NCBI GenBank assembly: GCA_019722365.1
Contig: JADFUC010000501.1
Span: 3,100,001-3,164,000 of the forward strand
DNA length: 64,000 nucleotides
Origin: Lithospermum erythrorhizon
Taxonomy: Eukaryota; Streptophyta; Magnoliopsida; Boraginales; Boraginaceae
Reading direction: 5' to 3'
In this document: positions 1 to 11,515 of the stretch, in pieces
How the letters are laid out: each line of letters opens with the position of its first letter
Position numbering within the stretch: the stretch's first letter is position 1
Position numbers and translations under genes: made by a program
Notes under the pieces: model-generated
The model's input: the letters and a program-made list of their open reading frames with translations, nothing else
Told to the model about the DNA's origin: nothing
Databases searched by the model: none

Positions 1-141
1 TATAATGAACTTGCAATTTAATTGAAAAGAAAGATAGATTCATGATTGTATCACATTTGAACCAGCAAAAGTTGACACATAGTGTTCAGCCAAAATACAA
101 TTCATGAAAACAAAAGAAAAGCACAAAGGAATGTATGAAAT

Positions 142-1590
142 CTAGACTATTACATGTATTTCCTTTTGATTTCTACTAGTGTTTGGTGGTTGACTATGAG
201 CTAGTTGTGTACTACTTGAACCATCACTAAGATTTGAAGCAACAGGTTGTGACATTGATGTTCCAGCTTTTCGCTTAGTGCCACTTTTCTTCTTGTTTTT
301 CCCTGCTTGTTCATTCACTAAAGGTTCAGTAGCTCCTCCATCTGGTTGGTTACGTGGGAAAGTTTTCTTGTTGTGTCCAACACCACTACATATCTTGCAA
401 TGCATGACAACTCCTTTCCTAGACTTTGAAGTCAGATCTCCCCTACTCGTAGCACTTTTCCCTTTTGGCGAAAGAACTTTTTGCCTTTCCCCTTCCCATG
501 GGTACGATTGTCTTGCATTTTTTGGACCTCCCTGGTAAGACACGCATAACAGGTGGTAGCACAAAGAAAGTAACGAGGCATGGCCGTAACGCCGACTCGG
601 ATCGGGCTTTAGTAGTTTGTCGAAATTCTTGCTTGTGTGTTCTTGGCCGGAGTTTTTGTTTCTGTGCCATGAAGACGCATACAAAGGTGCAATAGCCAAG
701 ATACCCCCTGCATTAACCCGCCACAAGCCACAAGAAATGCTTTGCTGCATTATCGATTATTTCTATACGATGGCGCTGACACTCCATATCTAATACTGCC
801 CATTGTATGAGTTGATGTACTCTATAGTTTTATCTTCTCTAAATGCTATTAAGCCGGGATGCTATGGGGGCTTAATATCCCTCCATTTCTCTCTCTAGAT
901 CGCTTATAGAACCTCTCTTCATTATTTTTTATGAATTATATTCCTCAACATGGATATATTAGGCCGAATTCTAGCCCTTACAATAACCTTTGCAGCAACG
1001 CCTCTTCCTAATTAAGGATAAAGCATCCGTGCCCGAAACCGCTTTTTGTCCATATTTCTTTCTATCGATCCTCGCTCTAAGGCCTCCAATGCATCCACAT
1101 AAACCTTCTTTATTTCATTCATAGCATCCTCGAACTATTGAACAATAGATGCCCTTGCAGCTTCCCACATCATATCCTTATAAGCTTTTCTAGAAAATCT
1201 CTTACTCGAGTTGGCATGTAAATGCTTCACACACAAACGATGCTTAAAGGAAATGGGCAATTTAGTGATATAGCATTCTCAAGACCCTGTAGAAGCAAAC
1301 ACTAAATTTCAGTGCCATAAAAAGTTCAGGTGCCATCTAAAAGTTCAGGTGCCAAAAAAAAGAATTCAGTTTACCTTTTGTCGACGTACTATAACAATCC
1401 ACCTATTTACATCAACATCCATGCCCATGTCTCAATGTTAAATACCTTATAAACCATGTCCATGATTATGTTTTCTTACCTCGACTATGCCCCTTAAGCC
1501 AAAGGATAAATTCCATTATCAACATCCAACTAACCGCCAGACTTGTCCCTTTGAAAGACCCTTCAAAAGCATCCATCAAGACATAAAAAA
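142..1590 (-). pseudogene. Mutator-like (MULE/MuDR) transposase remnant
   Basis: Read on the minus strand, this is a decayed MULE transposase. The DDE-domain start is visible near 1580-1440 (LDGCF followed, after frame changes, by a NNGIYPLA-like string and SWTWF). Near 1250-1100 comes the typical HRLCVKHLHAN block followed by MMWEAARAS, with a stop in between. The C-terminal part (about 750-142) holds an ISCGLW..G..AIAPLYASSWH segment matching the region after the SWIM zinc finger, then a zinc knuckle CKICSGVGHNKKTF in which the last Cys of CX2CX4HX4C is replaced by Phe, then a Lys/Ser-rich tail ending at 142. Several stops and frameshifts make it non-functional. No terminal inverted repeats were found around it, so the element boundaries are unknown. 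Family assignment rests on known MuDR transposase motifs. Confidence 0.8.
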
Positions 1591-2280
1591 TTTCCTTTTA
1601 TATACAACATATTAGATGAATGGATTTATGAAGGTTTCTTAAAATGACTCCAATTATCTTTTGTTATTTGTTGAAATCAATTTCACCTAAAGTCTCGCTT
1701 TTAATTTTTCTCACTGGGCTGTAAGCAGAAATTATGATGCTGCTTTTAATAAAAGTAGATCAAGTAGCTTCTTTCTGAACAGCCCTTCATTTAATAAGTG
1801 TAAGTTTGAAAGGTGTTTGTAAATTGAGTATTTCAATATAAATTAATATAATATTAATTAATAATGTAACAATTATTCAAAATTAATTTTATTTAATCGC
1901 AAATTTTTAATGATACAATAATGGTTAGTCCTTTAGTACAAGTATCATAATATATATAGTTTGAAGCAATTGAATGTTCGATTTTAACATTTTGAATGTA
2001 CTAAATCGTTATTTTAAAAGGATAGCTAATTCCTCCAATTAAATTTCATTGGCATTCTTTTTGTCACAAGCTTCATTTGATCATCAATTACTTATATTAT
2101 TTAATTAATTAAAATTGAAAAAGGATGATCAATTAAGGATTATTGTGGAATTATTGTTAGAAAAGTTTAAATAAATAAAAAAAGGTTTAAAAGTTACCTA
2201 TATGTTCTCGAAATTCATGGGCTATGCCCAATAATCCTAAAAAAGGGGAGCTGTCTCTAACCCATGGAGTTTCTCTCGCT
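1591..2280. other. AT-rich intergenic stretch
   Basis: No gene or recognisable element seen. Sequence is AT-rich with short poly-A/T tracts. A small direct repeat (aaaagttcaggtgcca, twice at about 1319-1353) lies just inside the preceding transposase remnant. Confidence 0.5.
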
Positions 2281-4790
2281 TAGGAACCCGTAAATTATGT
2301 TCCAACCGGCCCCCCGTTCGTTAATAAGGGTCGGACGGGGCCGAGTGATTGGTCCTGAAAGTGCCCAGGCCCGGCTCAATCCCGCCCTTACATTCGCAAA
2401 GCGCTCTTTGCCTGCCCGAGGCCTCTAGGGCTTCAGTATCACATACGAACGGCATTTTCACGTTATTAACGCGGTACCGCTTTCATGAAACGGAAATACG
2501 TTAATACATGTATTGAGTTATTTTTCGCTATAAACGGTACCGTCTAATATAACGTACCACTTAAAGTGCAGAAAGTGCGCCAAAGAGTCAAGCAAATATT
2601 CAAACATGCTACACATTCATTCATTCAAACGTGAAACAATTGCTAAACATTCAAACATTCTTCACAAACATTCAAACATTCATCATTAAAAAACTTCAAT
2701 AAAAGTACTTAAATAACAAACATGTTTAAACGGAAAACATCATACATATAATATGTAAAACACATTCTACCATGTGTTTCTTCACTTGGTTCTTCTCTTC
2801 AACTATAAATGGAGAGGTGGGGCTGGGATGGGAGAACACCCACCCGCTTGTCAAAATGAGGAAAGCGGTCACAGTGATCCCAGCTGTCGTACTCGACATC
2901 CTTCCGTGCCAGCGCGGATCCGCACGCTGTCATTTCGTTGATCGATCATCCTCTCTTCCCGGTCCTTCAAGCGACATCGATATCTCGACGCAAATCTCGT
3001 CATCTCATCTAACAACTCCTCTTCAAAGTGTCACCTCTGTCAAGTTGTTGCGAGGTAGTAGCCTCACTCCCTGAGTGGATACGGGTACCCTCCCTGCATT
3101 CTCGCTACTTAGTAAAACCCAATTCTATCGAGCTGAGCTCCGCACCAAGCAGTTCCACACCGCTTGCCTAACCTCCCTCATAGTTCGCTAGAGATCTCCC
3201 AGTAATTTCATCTCAACGCCATATCCTGGCCAAATAAATCTCAAACTTAGAAATCGAGGCTTGAAATCATCGCTTTATGTTAACCCCACGCCTCCTATTA
3301 ATCTAGACAGCACATTTTCCTCCTACTAACCAACAAATGTGACAAGATCATGCCATATCATGGGCGCCTATTCCTTATGATGGAAAATGTGTTCGAGGAT
3401 AACGTGGGGATAGTTAACCTTCGTATCGGTCAAGAAGCGCCTAAGTTAAGTATCATTTATCGGGGGCGCTAGCTCCGGTGGGTCTAATTAGTCGTTGGAA
3501 ACAAAATTCTGACCACCTGATACAAAACTTCCCCTGGGCCCCATCTAGATTGTATTTATACACCACCTTAGGGGTTTTGGGCTCTACGACATTATTATTA
3601 AAACATATTAGCACAATCCGTCCGCTTGGCTAATTGGCCAATTCTCGCACCACCCCCTAGCTGATAATCCTCTATACATTCAATGCTATCGTCCCTCATG
3701 TTCAGTCATAAAAATTCATAAGATCCTCCTCCCACTCCCCATCATAGGGTCGCCATTATTCAGCTCCAAATTTCTACGGTCCATACCTATAGTCTTATAA
3801 AAATTGGAATCCATACTCGGATACCATTCACAACTAAATGTACAAACATTTGCTAATTGAGCATTTTCTAGGTATTGAATACGAGGTTGCCCGTATTCAT
3901 TTTGACGGAGTCTACCCGAGATAGACACCTTGTCGGCATTTCCAGGCCTCCACTTTCAACGACACCCACTTCCCACTCTGGTCATCCTCCTCCACTTCCT
4001 CAAGTTCCTCCCTCGATCAAGTTCCGCCTCAATTACGACCTTCTTGCCTCCCCTTTTTCCTCCACGTGATGATTGTGCCTCTTTTTCCAAGGTTAGGTTT
4101 TGATGCCATTAATTAAGAAGAACAAATATAAAATTTATAAAAAGTTGATAAATAATACCGGATCGTGAAATGCAGTAAGTGCGGGCATCGCTGATTCACT
4201 TGATTGTAAATCTAATGTGCCTCAAAAACCACAAGCAAGTAAATGAATATTGTAATTGCTTCCGAAAGTGATTCTTATTTCTTTGGTATTGCTTTAAGAA
4301 TGATCGGAATAGGAGAAACGGCGGAGGCGTTGCCCCCCTTTTTATAGACCTTCATTTTGAATTTTATGAACGTAGGATTGCCATAAGAGTAAGAAATGGG
4401 GTACCGGCGATGAAACGGCAGCCCACGCGAATTGTAAACGCGGTACCGCTTTCATCTAAATCTGCATCGTTGATCATACAAATTCATGTAAAATAGCCGC
4501 CGACTTTAACGCAGATCGCTATCAATGTCCAAACGGGCATCGCTTATGTCATAAAGAGCTATTATATATCCGTTATGCATTACCGGGGTACCGTTTACTT
4601 TAAACGGTATACCGTTTGTATCGTTGCAAAAACGTGGTACCGCCAGAATTCAATGGCATTTCACGCCGGTCCTCGATACATCAGCCCTCGAACGAATCAG
4701 GCCCAAAAGATTCGCTTAACGGACGGGCCGCCCGGCCTCGTCTCGGTTCGTTTGCCACGACTACCGTAAATTGCGTGGTCTGGATTCTGG
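2280..4790. mobile_element. Unclassified degenerate element rich in GGTACC palindromes
   Basis: A GC-richer block between AT-rich flanks. A 19-bp perfect direct repeat, aacgcggtaccgctttcat, occurs at 2468-2486 and 4437-4455, and further GGTACC-centred palindromes (aaacggtaccgt and similar) occur near 2545, 4400, 4585 and 4635, suggesting paired, long-diverged terminal sequences about 2 kb apart. On the minus strand, about 3640-3340 reads LNMRDDSIE, then YQLGGGARIGQLA, then an RLIRPTGAS block and NYPHVILEHIFHHKE after frame changes. This weakly resembles the plant-specific 'putative plant transposon protein' domain of some LTR elements. I cannot assign a family with confidence; open frames here are short and broken. 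Confidence 0.35.
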
Positions 4791-5058
4791 AAACTTGGAT
4801 TGCCCTTTTTAGATTTTGTAGTTGTGACTAATTAACCATCCTTAATTTAGAATATTTGTTAAAGATTTCCAAAATTAAAGTGCGATTGAAATATTAACAA
4901 TCCAATTCCTTGACTCGAAATGCATCATAGTAAATCATAGTACTCTAAATATTTTTCTGATTTTCTACTAATAAATATTTCAAATTTAATTACAAGTTTT
5001 TATCATTATAAAGCATTCAAAGAATAACGCCAATCTCCGTTAAAAAAAAATTAATCAC

Positions 5059-5068
5059 TATAAAAACC
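5059..5068 (+). promoter_or_regulatory. Probable TATA box of the TPD1-like gene
   Basis: ctataaaaac lies about 48 bp upstream of the ATG at 5114, at a distance and with a sequence normal for a plant core promoter with a short 5' UTR. Confidence 0.5.
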
Positions 5069-5113
5069 CGTGGCTAGCTTATGGCCAAATAAAACAATTA
5101 GAATTATTCAACA

Positions 5114-5948
5114 ATGGAAGGCTCTTTGAAAAAGTTTCTCATTGTATTTCTTCTTTTGAATGTTTTGGGTCATGGTGAGTTACACACTTCCAACGTTTTC
5201 TTTTCATAAGGTTTCATCAAGAAATTAAAACCATATTTCAATCCCTTCTTTTCATTTTTCTTCACAAGTTAAAAATGTTGAAATAAACTATATTTTCGTA
5301 TAAGTTTATTTCTCAGTTTATTTCAGTCAATTTTTACACAATTTAACAATTGGTTAATAAGGTGGTTTGGTCAACTAAGGCTGACTTCCAACTCATGGTC
5401 ATTAGTACAATTGAATATATTGATATTTTTAAGAAAAATAACTTAAGAGTGGAATTTTAAATCCTCAACCTCTATCTTAGAAGAGATTGTCTAATCATTA
5501 TACTAAACCTCCATACCAAATATAATAATTCCAGATTTTATGTAAGTAGTGTATTTTTTAAACATTAAAGTGCCCAATGAACTTATTAGAACCATTTAAA
5601 ATATTTACTATATTGTTGTATTTTAATACAGGTCATGGACAACATTGTGACTTTGCAAACAATTTGGTGATTGGAACTGAGATAACAGGAAGAGATGTGC
5701 AAGGAAAACCAGAGTGGAATGTACAAGTAGTTAATAATTGCACATGTGCCCAAAGTTCAATATTCTTGAAATGTGGTGATTTCAAATCTCTTGTACCAGT
5801 TGATCCATCAATATTCAGCAAGGCATCAGGAGATCAATGCATAGTGAATAATGGAGGCCCTATACCACCTAATAGTGTAGTCAAATTCTCCTATGTTTGG
5901 GATCCCCCCTTTATTTTGTTTCCTGCAGCATCTAAGGTTGTTTGTTGA
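5114..5948 (+). CDS. TPD1-like (TAPETUM DETERMINANT 1-like) small secreted cysteine-rich protein
   Basis: Two exons, 5114-5174 and 5632-5948, separated by a GT-AG intron (donor CATG|GTGAGT, acceptor AATACAG|GTCATGG) that joins in frame to give 125 residues. Exon 1 encodes a hydrophobic signal peptide (MEGSLKKFLIVFLLLNVLGH). The mature part begins HGQHCDF and carries six cysteines in the order seen in TPD1-like proteins: C, NNCTC, KCGDF, DQC and a C-terminal VVC. Conserved strings include WNVQVVNNCTC and FKSLVPVDPSIF. TPD1 of Arabidopsis is a secreted ligand of the EMS1/EXS receptor kinase in anther development. The shorter TPD1-like paralogs lack the long N-terminal propeptide, as here, and their roles are mostly unknown. 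No disabling lesion was seen. Alternative: an unprocessed paralog expressed in other tissues. Confidence 0.85.
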
Positions 5949-8900
5949 TGTTGCGATTTTTAGTATTATTTGGAGTATAACACTTGTTATAGGAGTAGTT
6001 CGAATATATCCTTTAGTTTATTTTAATAAAGATCTTCGATTTATTTTGTCGAAGGAATATCAGAATATATATGCACACTTTGAAAAGTTAACTACAGTAT
6101 ATCAAGTTCATATTTTTCAAGATTACATGATCATATACTGTAGTTTGTAGTAGAATAAGAGTTTGAATTATCTAAATTACAATATAATAACAGGAAGAAG
6201 ACCTTATGAACAAGTATGTAGCTCAACTTAATTCATTAGGTAAGCTATCATGGTTCCAAACTATTAAAAAACTAACTCTCAATTACTCAGTCATTATTTA
6301 GAAACTCATATGTCAAATTCTCCTCTAAGAGAGTACTTTGTTGTGAAACAAAGAAAAAGATAAGATCAATTTGTTAGGACGGTGATTGAGTTTTTGGTGA
6401 TGTATTTAGAAAACCATAACAAAGTAGAATTCTTTCAAGCATTGTTTGGAGCACTTGGAGAAGTCTTCACTTCCCTGAGTTCCATCCATCTTTTTTAGAT
6501 TGCATAACAGAGAGCCAAAGAGGCCATATACAACCCATATGGGCTTTGCTCACCTAAGCATTTCCAAACTTAGAGCGGGTTAAATACTGGCCTCAAAATA
6601 TTACGAAAATATTATATTAATTGTCTTTTTCACCCGGAAACTCATTGAGTAGTGTAACAAGTCATCATTGTCTCTTACATGGAGCTAGAGTGTGTAACAA
6701 GCTTTGAAGAGAATAATTTTGGGCTCATGTAGATATGTAGTAGTGTCCGGCCAATCCAAAAGCTCATCTGATTCAGATATTCTTGGCTCAAATAGTTGGC
6801 TCGCGGGCTCGGTTCGATAGCGTAAACATGAAATCGAACCTTAAAATTGTGTGGTTCGACGGACCGAACTCTAATCGAACCGCGAAATAGTTCCGTCATA
6901 CATTTGATCCATTATCATTTAGATATGATGTAAACTCTATGTTCAAAACCTCATACAAATATAAATTTGTCATCATTTATCTCTATTTTCTTCCTATTTA
7001 TCCACTCTCATCCATTTCGATCTGGGCCTATTCCTAAAGCATTCAAACGTTTACTCAAACGGGTTCGATTCGATTCGCAGTGCCCGGCCTCGATTGTATG
7101 CTCAAACGATAATTAAACGTTAAATTCTAAAGATTCGACACTTCAAACATGTTCAAATCTAAGGTCTCACACTTTCAAACGTATTCAAACCCAAGAAAAT
7201 TCTAGATACTGATTCACATACCCCACTCTAGACATTGCAGACTCAAGGTCTGGCTGCTTATAACCAGTTGGGCTAACGTGGCCACGCGCACCATTTTGTG
7301 GGTCCAATATTACAAATCAGATAGCATGGCGGGCCAGGGCGCTCTGTTTTTTAATACAAATTATATATATTTGGTAATGGTGATTTATATTAATATATTT
7401 ATAAGCATTACATTTTTATTTTTTGGTAGATCTATATCAATTGTTGGTCATACACTTTGCAAAGTTCTATTTATCTTCTTAGTTTCGCAAATTAAACATG
7501 AAGGTTTATATTACTTGGCATCCCAATTATTGTTATGCTCCCATGGTGTTTGAATGTTTACTTCACATGTTCGCAATCATCCATACATCTTTGAACTCCT
7601 AGATTAAATTTAAACAACCATATACAGTACATATTTTGAAGTGACAACTGGCGTAAACATTTCTTGATGGGGAAAACATATCAGCTACTAATATATTGGC
7701 GTAAGTGCGACTGTTGTATTAATTGCATGCATACCGATATTAAGCCAGGCAGATCAGTTGCATTAATGGTACAGACGTGATATCGCTATTGATCTGCATT
7801 AATGATACGTAGACAAGGATATCGCTAAGACAGAGGCAAGCATCGAATCTGCATAACTCTAATTGTCTCCCTAAAAAATCCTTCAAAATTTAAATCCTGT
7901 ACAAGTACCTGAGAGGCCGCTAGCCATGATTTATTTCACATTTTTATAAATGGAAATAATCTGCCTCTAAAACAGTATTATCAATGCTAGTAGCTCAATA
8001 AGTCAATAGTATGATAAATATACAAAGTCCAAAATAAGAGTCATGTTTGCGAATTGTGACAAGAACTTAACCTCAAGCATCAATAATGGCTGCAATTTAT
8101 AATCAAATTTGGTAAATTAACAGATAGAAAGGTGTCTCCTTAAAATGATTAGTATATTGTTCGCGAGAATTACGGGGGAACATTGATACATATCCCCTCA
8201 TGCTCAAGCACAAAAGACAGAGATACTAATAAGCAATAATATACTAGTACATGTTAATAAGCATTAGGCACACCAACACAACAACGTTTTTATTCGAAGT
8301 ATTATTTAGATCTTCTATTTTTAATAGATGTAAATACTCAAAGGATCTTTATCTCACATACAAACATCTAAATGGTTTTTTGAAGAAATGGAAATTCATT
8401 AATCTTATCCCCGAATATAAATTTCCATGTGAATCATCACACTTATAAATATGGCAGCCAAAATAGTCATTTCACCAAAAATCTTTGGTTTTTCATTTTG
8501 TTTTTGGTGTGTATAGAACAGCTCAGTCGGAGGACATATCTGGTTTTAGAGGGAAATATTTGAATGTAAACTGATTTATCTTGACCAAAAACAAGAGCCA
8601 AAAGAATGGACCTGCACAAAATCAAACCATCAGCCCAGCGCATGACATGTGGCGCTTCTCACATGTTCTTGCTGCAACCTCCTTGGATGTTCGACACTTG
8701 GCATGAATTGAGTCACTTAGTTTATATTAATTTCCTCCAATTTTCAATTGAATTTTTAAAAATAATTTAAAATTAAAAAAATATATAGTTATTTCACATT
8801 TTTATCCTCGAGACTACTTTTCATTTTTTTGGACATCAAATTTGTTTCAAAATTTTCTCCATATTTTCTCCATTATTATTGCCCTTCAAGCCACTTTTTA

Positions 8901-9579
8901 ATCTTATTTAACTATTAGATGAATCCTAATTATTTAAAATTTATACTTAATTATTAATATATAATTATCTATTAATTGAGTATAAATTAATTCGTTATTA
9001 AATCAACAATATGATAAATTAAATATTATGAAATATATGTGATTGATATAAAAAAAAGAGAAAATTAAATAGTTTTTGAGATATTTTTCTAATGTGGAGT
9101 GTTAAAAGACAACGAAAATATTTAATGATATGTTGAGAAAATAATTTAATGTGATTTGAGTATTATTGATATTAGAATAATAATAGATAGTCTTAAATCA
9201 AATACATATGATTACCCTTTTATGTCCAGGCACGTAGGCCAACTAGACATTAGCAGACCTAAATATGCCTTTGATTGATGTGTTTAATTAACGTATAACA
9301 TCAAATTGTCCGATTATTGTCTGACAATACCAAATTGTTTATGAAAGAAAAAAGACAGGTCATCAGAAAATGCGGATATAACTATTTCTGGAAGGCAACC
9401 ATATAGTGAATAGCTAGAGGTTTGTCATGACAATCATAAAATTTCAAATTTATTGTTCGACTAATTTTTCTTTGTACTCGAGATTATTGATAATTTTAGA
9501 ATAACTTATAGTAAAATCCTGGATATTGTTTTGAGTCATAGAGCCAAGTCTTGATTTCGTCTATGTCTTCTACATTATT
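5949..9579. other. Intergenic, no gene recognised
   Basis: Long AT-rich stretch without a convincing gene. Around 6770-7090 there are several copies of ggttcga/tcgaacc in both orientations, a pattern often left by hAT-type MITEs, but I could not find matched termini. Open frames at 6675-6899 (minus), 7278-7553 (plus) and 8251-8448 (plus) have no recognisable domain and low-complexity or random-looking composition. A tRNA-like A-box is noted separately at 7264-7275. Confidence 0.4.
7200..7290 (-). repeat. Possible tRNA-derived SINE head (eroded)
   Basis: On the minus strand, tagcccaactgg (7275-7264) fits the RNA polymerase III A-box consensus TRGCNNARYNGG, and is followed by a stretch similar to the heads of plant tRNA-derived SINEs (aactggttataagcagc, then gaccttgag). 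No good B-box follows at the expected distance, so this is at best a damaged copy. Confidence 0.3.
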
Positions 9580-9716
9580 GGTTGACATGTTAGTGAAATA
9601 TGACAATTCCTACAAAATCAGAAAACTAAATATTATAATAAAAATATCATGGTTGAAATGTTAGTGAAATATGACAATTCCTACAAAATCAGAAAACTAA
9701 GTATTATAATAAAAAT
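9580..9716. repeat. Direct tandem duplication, ~66-bp unit, period 71 bp
   Basis: Copies at 9580-9645 and 9651-9716 differ at only about two positions (c/a at 9586/9657 and one a/g). Each contains gttagtgaaatatgacaatt. The second copy ends exactly at the left edge of the MULE described next and supplies its target duplication. Confidence 0.85.
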
Positions 9717-10474
9717 GGTTTTTTCAGAATGTGCCCTTAAAACACGAGTTATTAAATGAAATGCACATATTAGCATTTTAAAATTCTTAAAAATTTGAGT
9801 TATTAATCAAGGTTAACTTTAATAAAATTTTATATTAGTTTTTATGATTAAATTTCTTATTTTAAGCCAACCAATCACCCACTAAATATTCACAAATTTT
9901 TATCATCTAGGTAAATATTTTTCATACGCCTTCACCATCTAGGCCAAACAAAAAATTTCCACTCATCTTCATTGCAAAGTAAGGAAGAGAATCACATCAC
10001 TTCTAATCTTCTTTGACAAATTACATATCCAATTACTCCGTATTATTTTTGCTATGTCCGAGGAACAGAATCACATTATATTTGACTGAAATTCCTATAT
10101 AAACCGATGTCAAATAAGGAGATATTTGGCTTAGTTCTATCTAGTAATAATGCAAAATAAATAGATATTAACTGGAATTCCTATGTAAACTGATGGTCTG
10201 ATGCAAATTATTGGCTTAGTTCTATCTAGATGATGAGGAACAGAGGAAGATAATAAGAGATACAATCTTCAAAAATAGTTTGGGTAGATAATAAAGATTT
10301 GTAAATATTAGTAGGTGATTGATTGACTTAAAATAAGGAATATAATCATAAAACTAATATAAAATTTTATTGAAGTTAATCATAATTAATAACACAATTT
10401 TTTTGAAATTTTAAAATCGAAACATATGTATTTCATTCATTAACCCGCTTTTAAAAACACGTTCTAAAAAAACC
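9717..10474. mobile_element. Non-autonomous Mutator-like element (MULE-MITE) with long TIRs
   Basis: Element of 758 bp bounded by a perfect 11-bp target site duplication, ataataaaaat, at 9706-9716 and 10475-10485. Terminal inverted repeats are about 200 bp and diverged: left end ggttttttcagaatgtgccc against the right-end reverse complement ggtttttttagaacgtgttt. Pairing continues to around 9920 and 10270. TSD length and TIR architecture fit plant MULEs. The interior has no coding capacity; it includes two imperfect copies of a string ending ggcttagttctatctag (about 10090-10144 and 10173-10230). The right end lies 154 bp from the stop codon of the PMEI gene, so it may overlap that gene's 3' UTR or terminator. 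Confidence 0.85.
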
Positions 10475-10628
10475 ATAATAAAAATATCAAATAGATAACC
10501 ACATAAAACCGCTGATGAGGTAAATCTAGATCCACACTCATAGAAACAACAATTTTTACATCGATACAACAAGAAAACAGAACATTTCAGCCACAAGAAA
10601 ATAAAATATCAAAACAAAAAGCTTCAAA

Positions 10629-11225
10629 CTAGTGAGGGTGTCTAGCAGCAAACCTATTAACAAGTGCAAGAGCATTACTAGTAACTTGAGCAACATAAAC
10701 AATCCTTCTTCTAACAGCAACCTTAACTTTCCCGAGCTCAAACCCCCCAGAAAACCCATCAAGACAAGTGTTTTCATCAGTCAAAGCAGCACTAACCCAT
10801 GTCTCCACATTACTCATATGCCACATGAAATCTTGACCCGACCCACCACGCCTAACTCGGCTCATTTCCTTAATAGATTTTCTTATTTGGTCCATTGAAT
10901 CGGACATAGTATCCATGCAATCTTTCACAGCTTGAGATGTTCTTGGTTTCATTCCTTTAGCTTTAGCTAGCTTATAAACGAACATGGTAGTTGATTTAGC
11001 CTTGGATAGGCTTACTTCTAAGGCAGCTTGAGCTAGTTGAAGTTCATTTTCTTGGATTTTGTTGGCATAAATAGAGAGGCAGTGTATGCATATGGCAGGG
11101 TATCTTGTAACTTTGCATGATGATTTGATGAAGTTTGTGTTTGAAGGTTGAGTAGACTCTGAAATGAAGGCTTGGTTTATGGAAATGAAGAGAACTAGAA
11201 GAAAGTGAAGGCAAAAGATCTTCAT
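10629..11225 (-). CDS. Plant invertase/pectin methylesterase inhibitor (PMEI domain protein)
   Basis: Single-exon gene of 198 residues. I chose the ATG at 11225-11223 (MKIFCLHFLLVLFISINQAF) because it starts a clear signal peptide; an in-frame ATG 24 codons upstream would put 24 residues before that hydrophobic stretch. The PMEI domain follows: SSCKVTRYPAIC gives the first disulfide Cys pair, KDCMDTM the third Cys, and WVSAALTDENTCLDGF the conserved motif with the fourth Cys, followed by a C-terminal helix ending NRFAARHPH. PMEIs are secreted four-helix proteins that inhibit pectin methylesterase or invertase in the cell wall; which enzyme this one acts on cannot be told from sequence. The frame is intact. 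A MULE-MITE sits immediately downstream, and a TATA box is seen at 11321-11330. Confidence 0.9.
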   Translation of the reverse strand: MKIFCLHFLLVLFISINQAFISESTQPSNTNFIKSSCKVTRYPAICIHCLSIYANKIQENELQLAQAALEVSLSKAKSTTMFVYKLAKAKGMKPRTSQAVKDCMDTMSDSMDQIRKSIKEMSRVRRGGSGQDFMWHMSNVETWVSAALTDENTCLDGFSGGFELGKVKVAVRRRIVYVAQVTSNALALVNRFAARHPH

Positions 11226-11320
11226 TTTTTTGTGGTGTTTAATTTGAGTGGTGGGAGTGAGAATGTGAGATAGTGGGGAACTGGGAATGTTTTTCACTGA
11301 AGAGTATTAAAATCTAACTT

Positions 11321-11330
11321 CTTTATATAG
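11321..11330 (-). promoter_or_regulatory. Probable TATA box of the PMEI gene
   Basis: Reverse complement ctatataaag, about 96 bp upstream of the chosen start codon. Confidence 0.5.
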
Positions 11331-11371
11331 GCCAGAGGGCATGTGGAGGCTCTGTTCGTTGAGGGCAGTTA

Positions 11372-11515
11372 ACACTATACACACATACTGCGTTTTTAGT
11401 GAAATAGCGAGATTTCACGGCTTTGTGGAAACTTCACAATTCTTATCTTTACTGAGAATAGGAAGGGAGCGAAATAGTCGTTCGCGCAGCAGTATTTGGG
11501 TGTGTGTATAACAGC
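11372..11515. mobile_element. Short MITE (about 144 bp), family unassigned
   Basis: The left end acactatacacacatact and the reverse complement of the right end gctgttatacacacaccc form short TIRs, flanked by the 3-bp repeat TTA (11369-11371 and 11516-11518), as for PIF/Harbinger-type MITEs. The right half (gaaatagtcgttcgc.. to ..tgtgtgtata) is also found, diverged, at about 20655-20700. A 3-bp TSD is weak evidence, so the superfamily is tentative. Confidence 0.45.

Noticed and set aside
278..695. Plus-strand open frames over the MULE zinc-knuckle region
   Set aside because: They are antisense to recognisable MULE transposase sequence and have no domain of their own.
2280..4790. Endogenous pararetrovirus (caulimovirid) relic
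   Set aside because: No coat-protein zinc finger, movement protein or reverse transcriptase motif was found in any frame.
8251..8448. Small secreted or zinc-finger protein gene
   Set aside because: Only 65 codons, AT-rich composition, no signal peptide, motif or promoter recognised.
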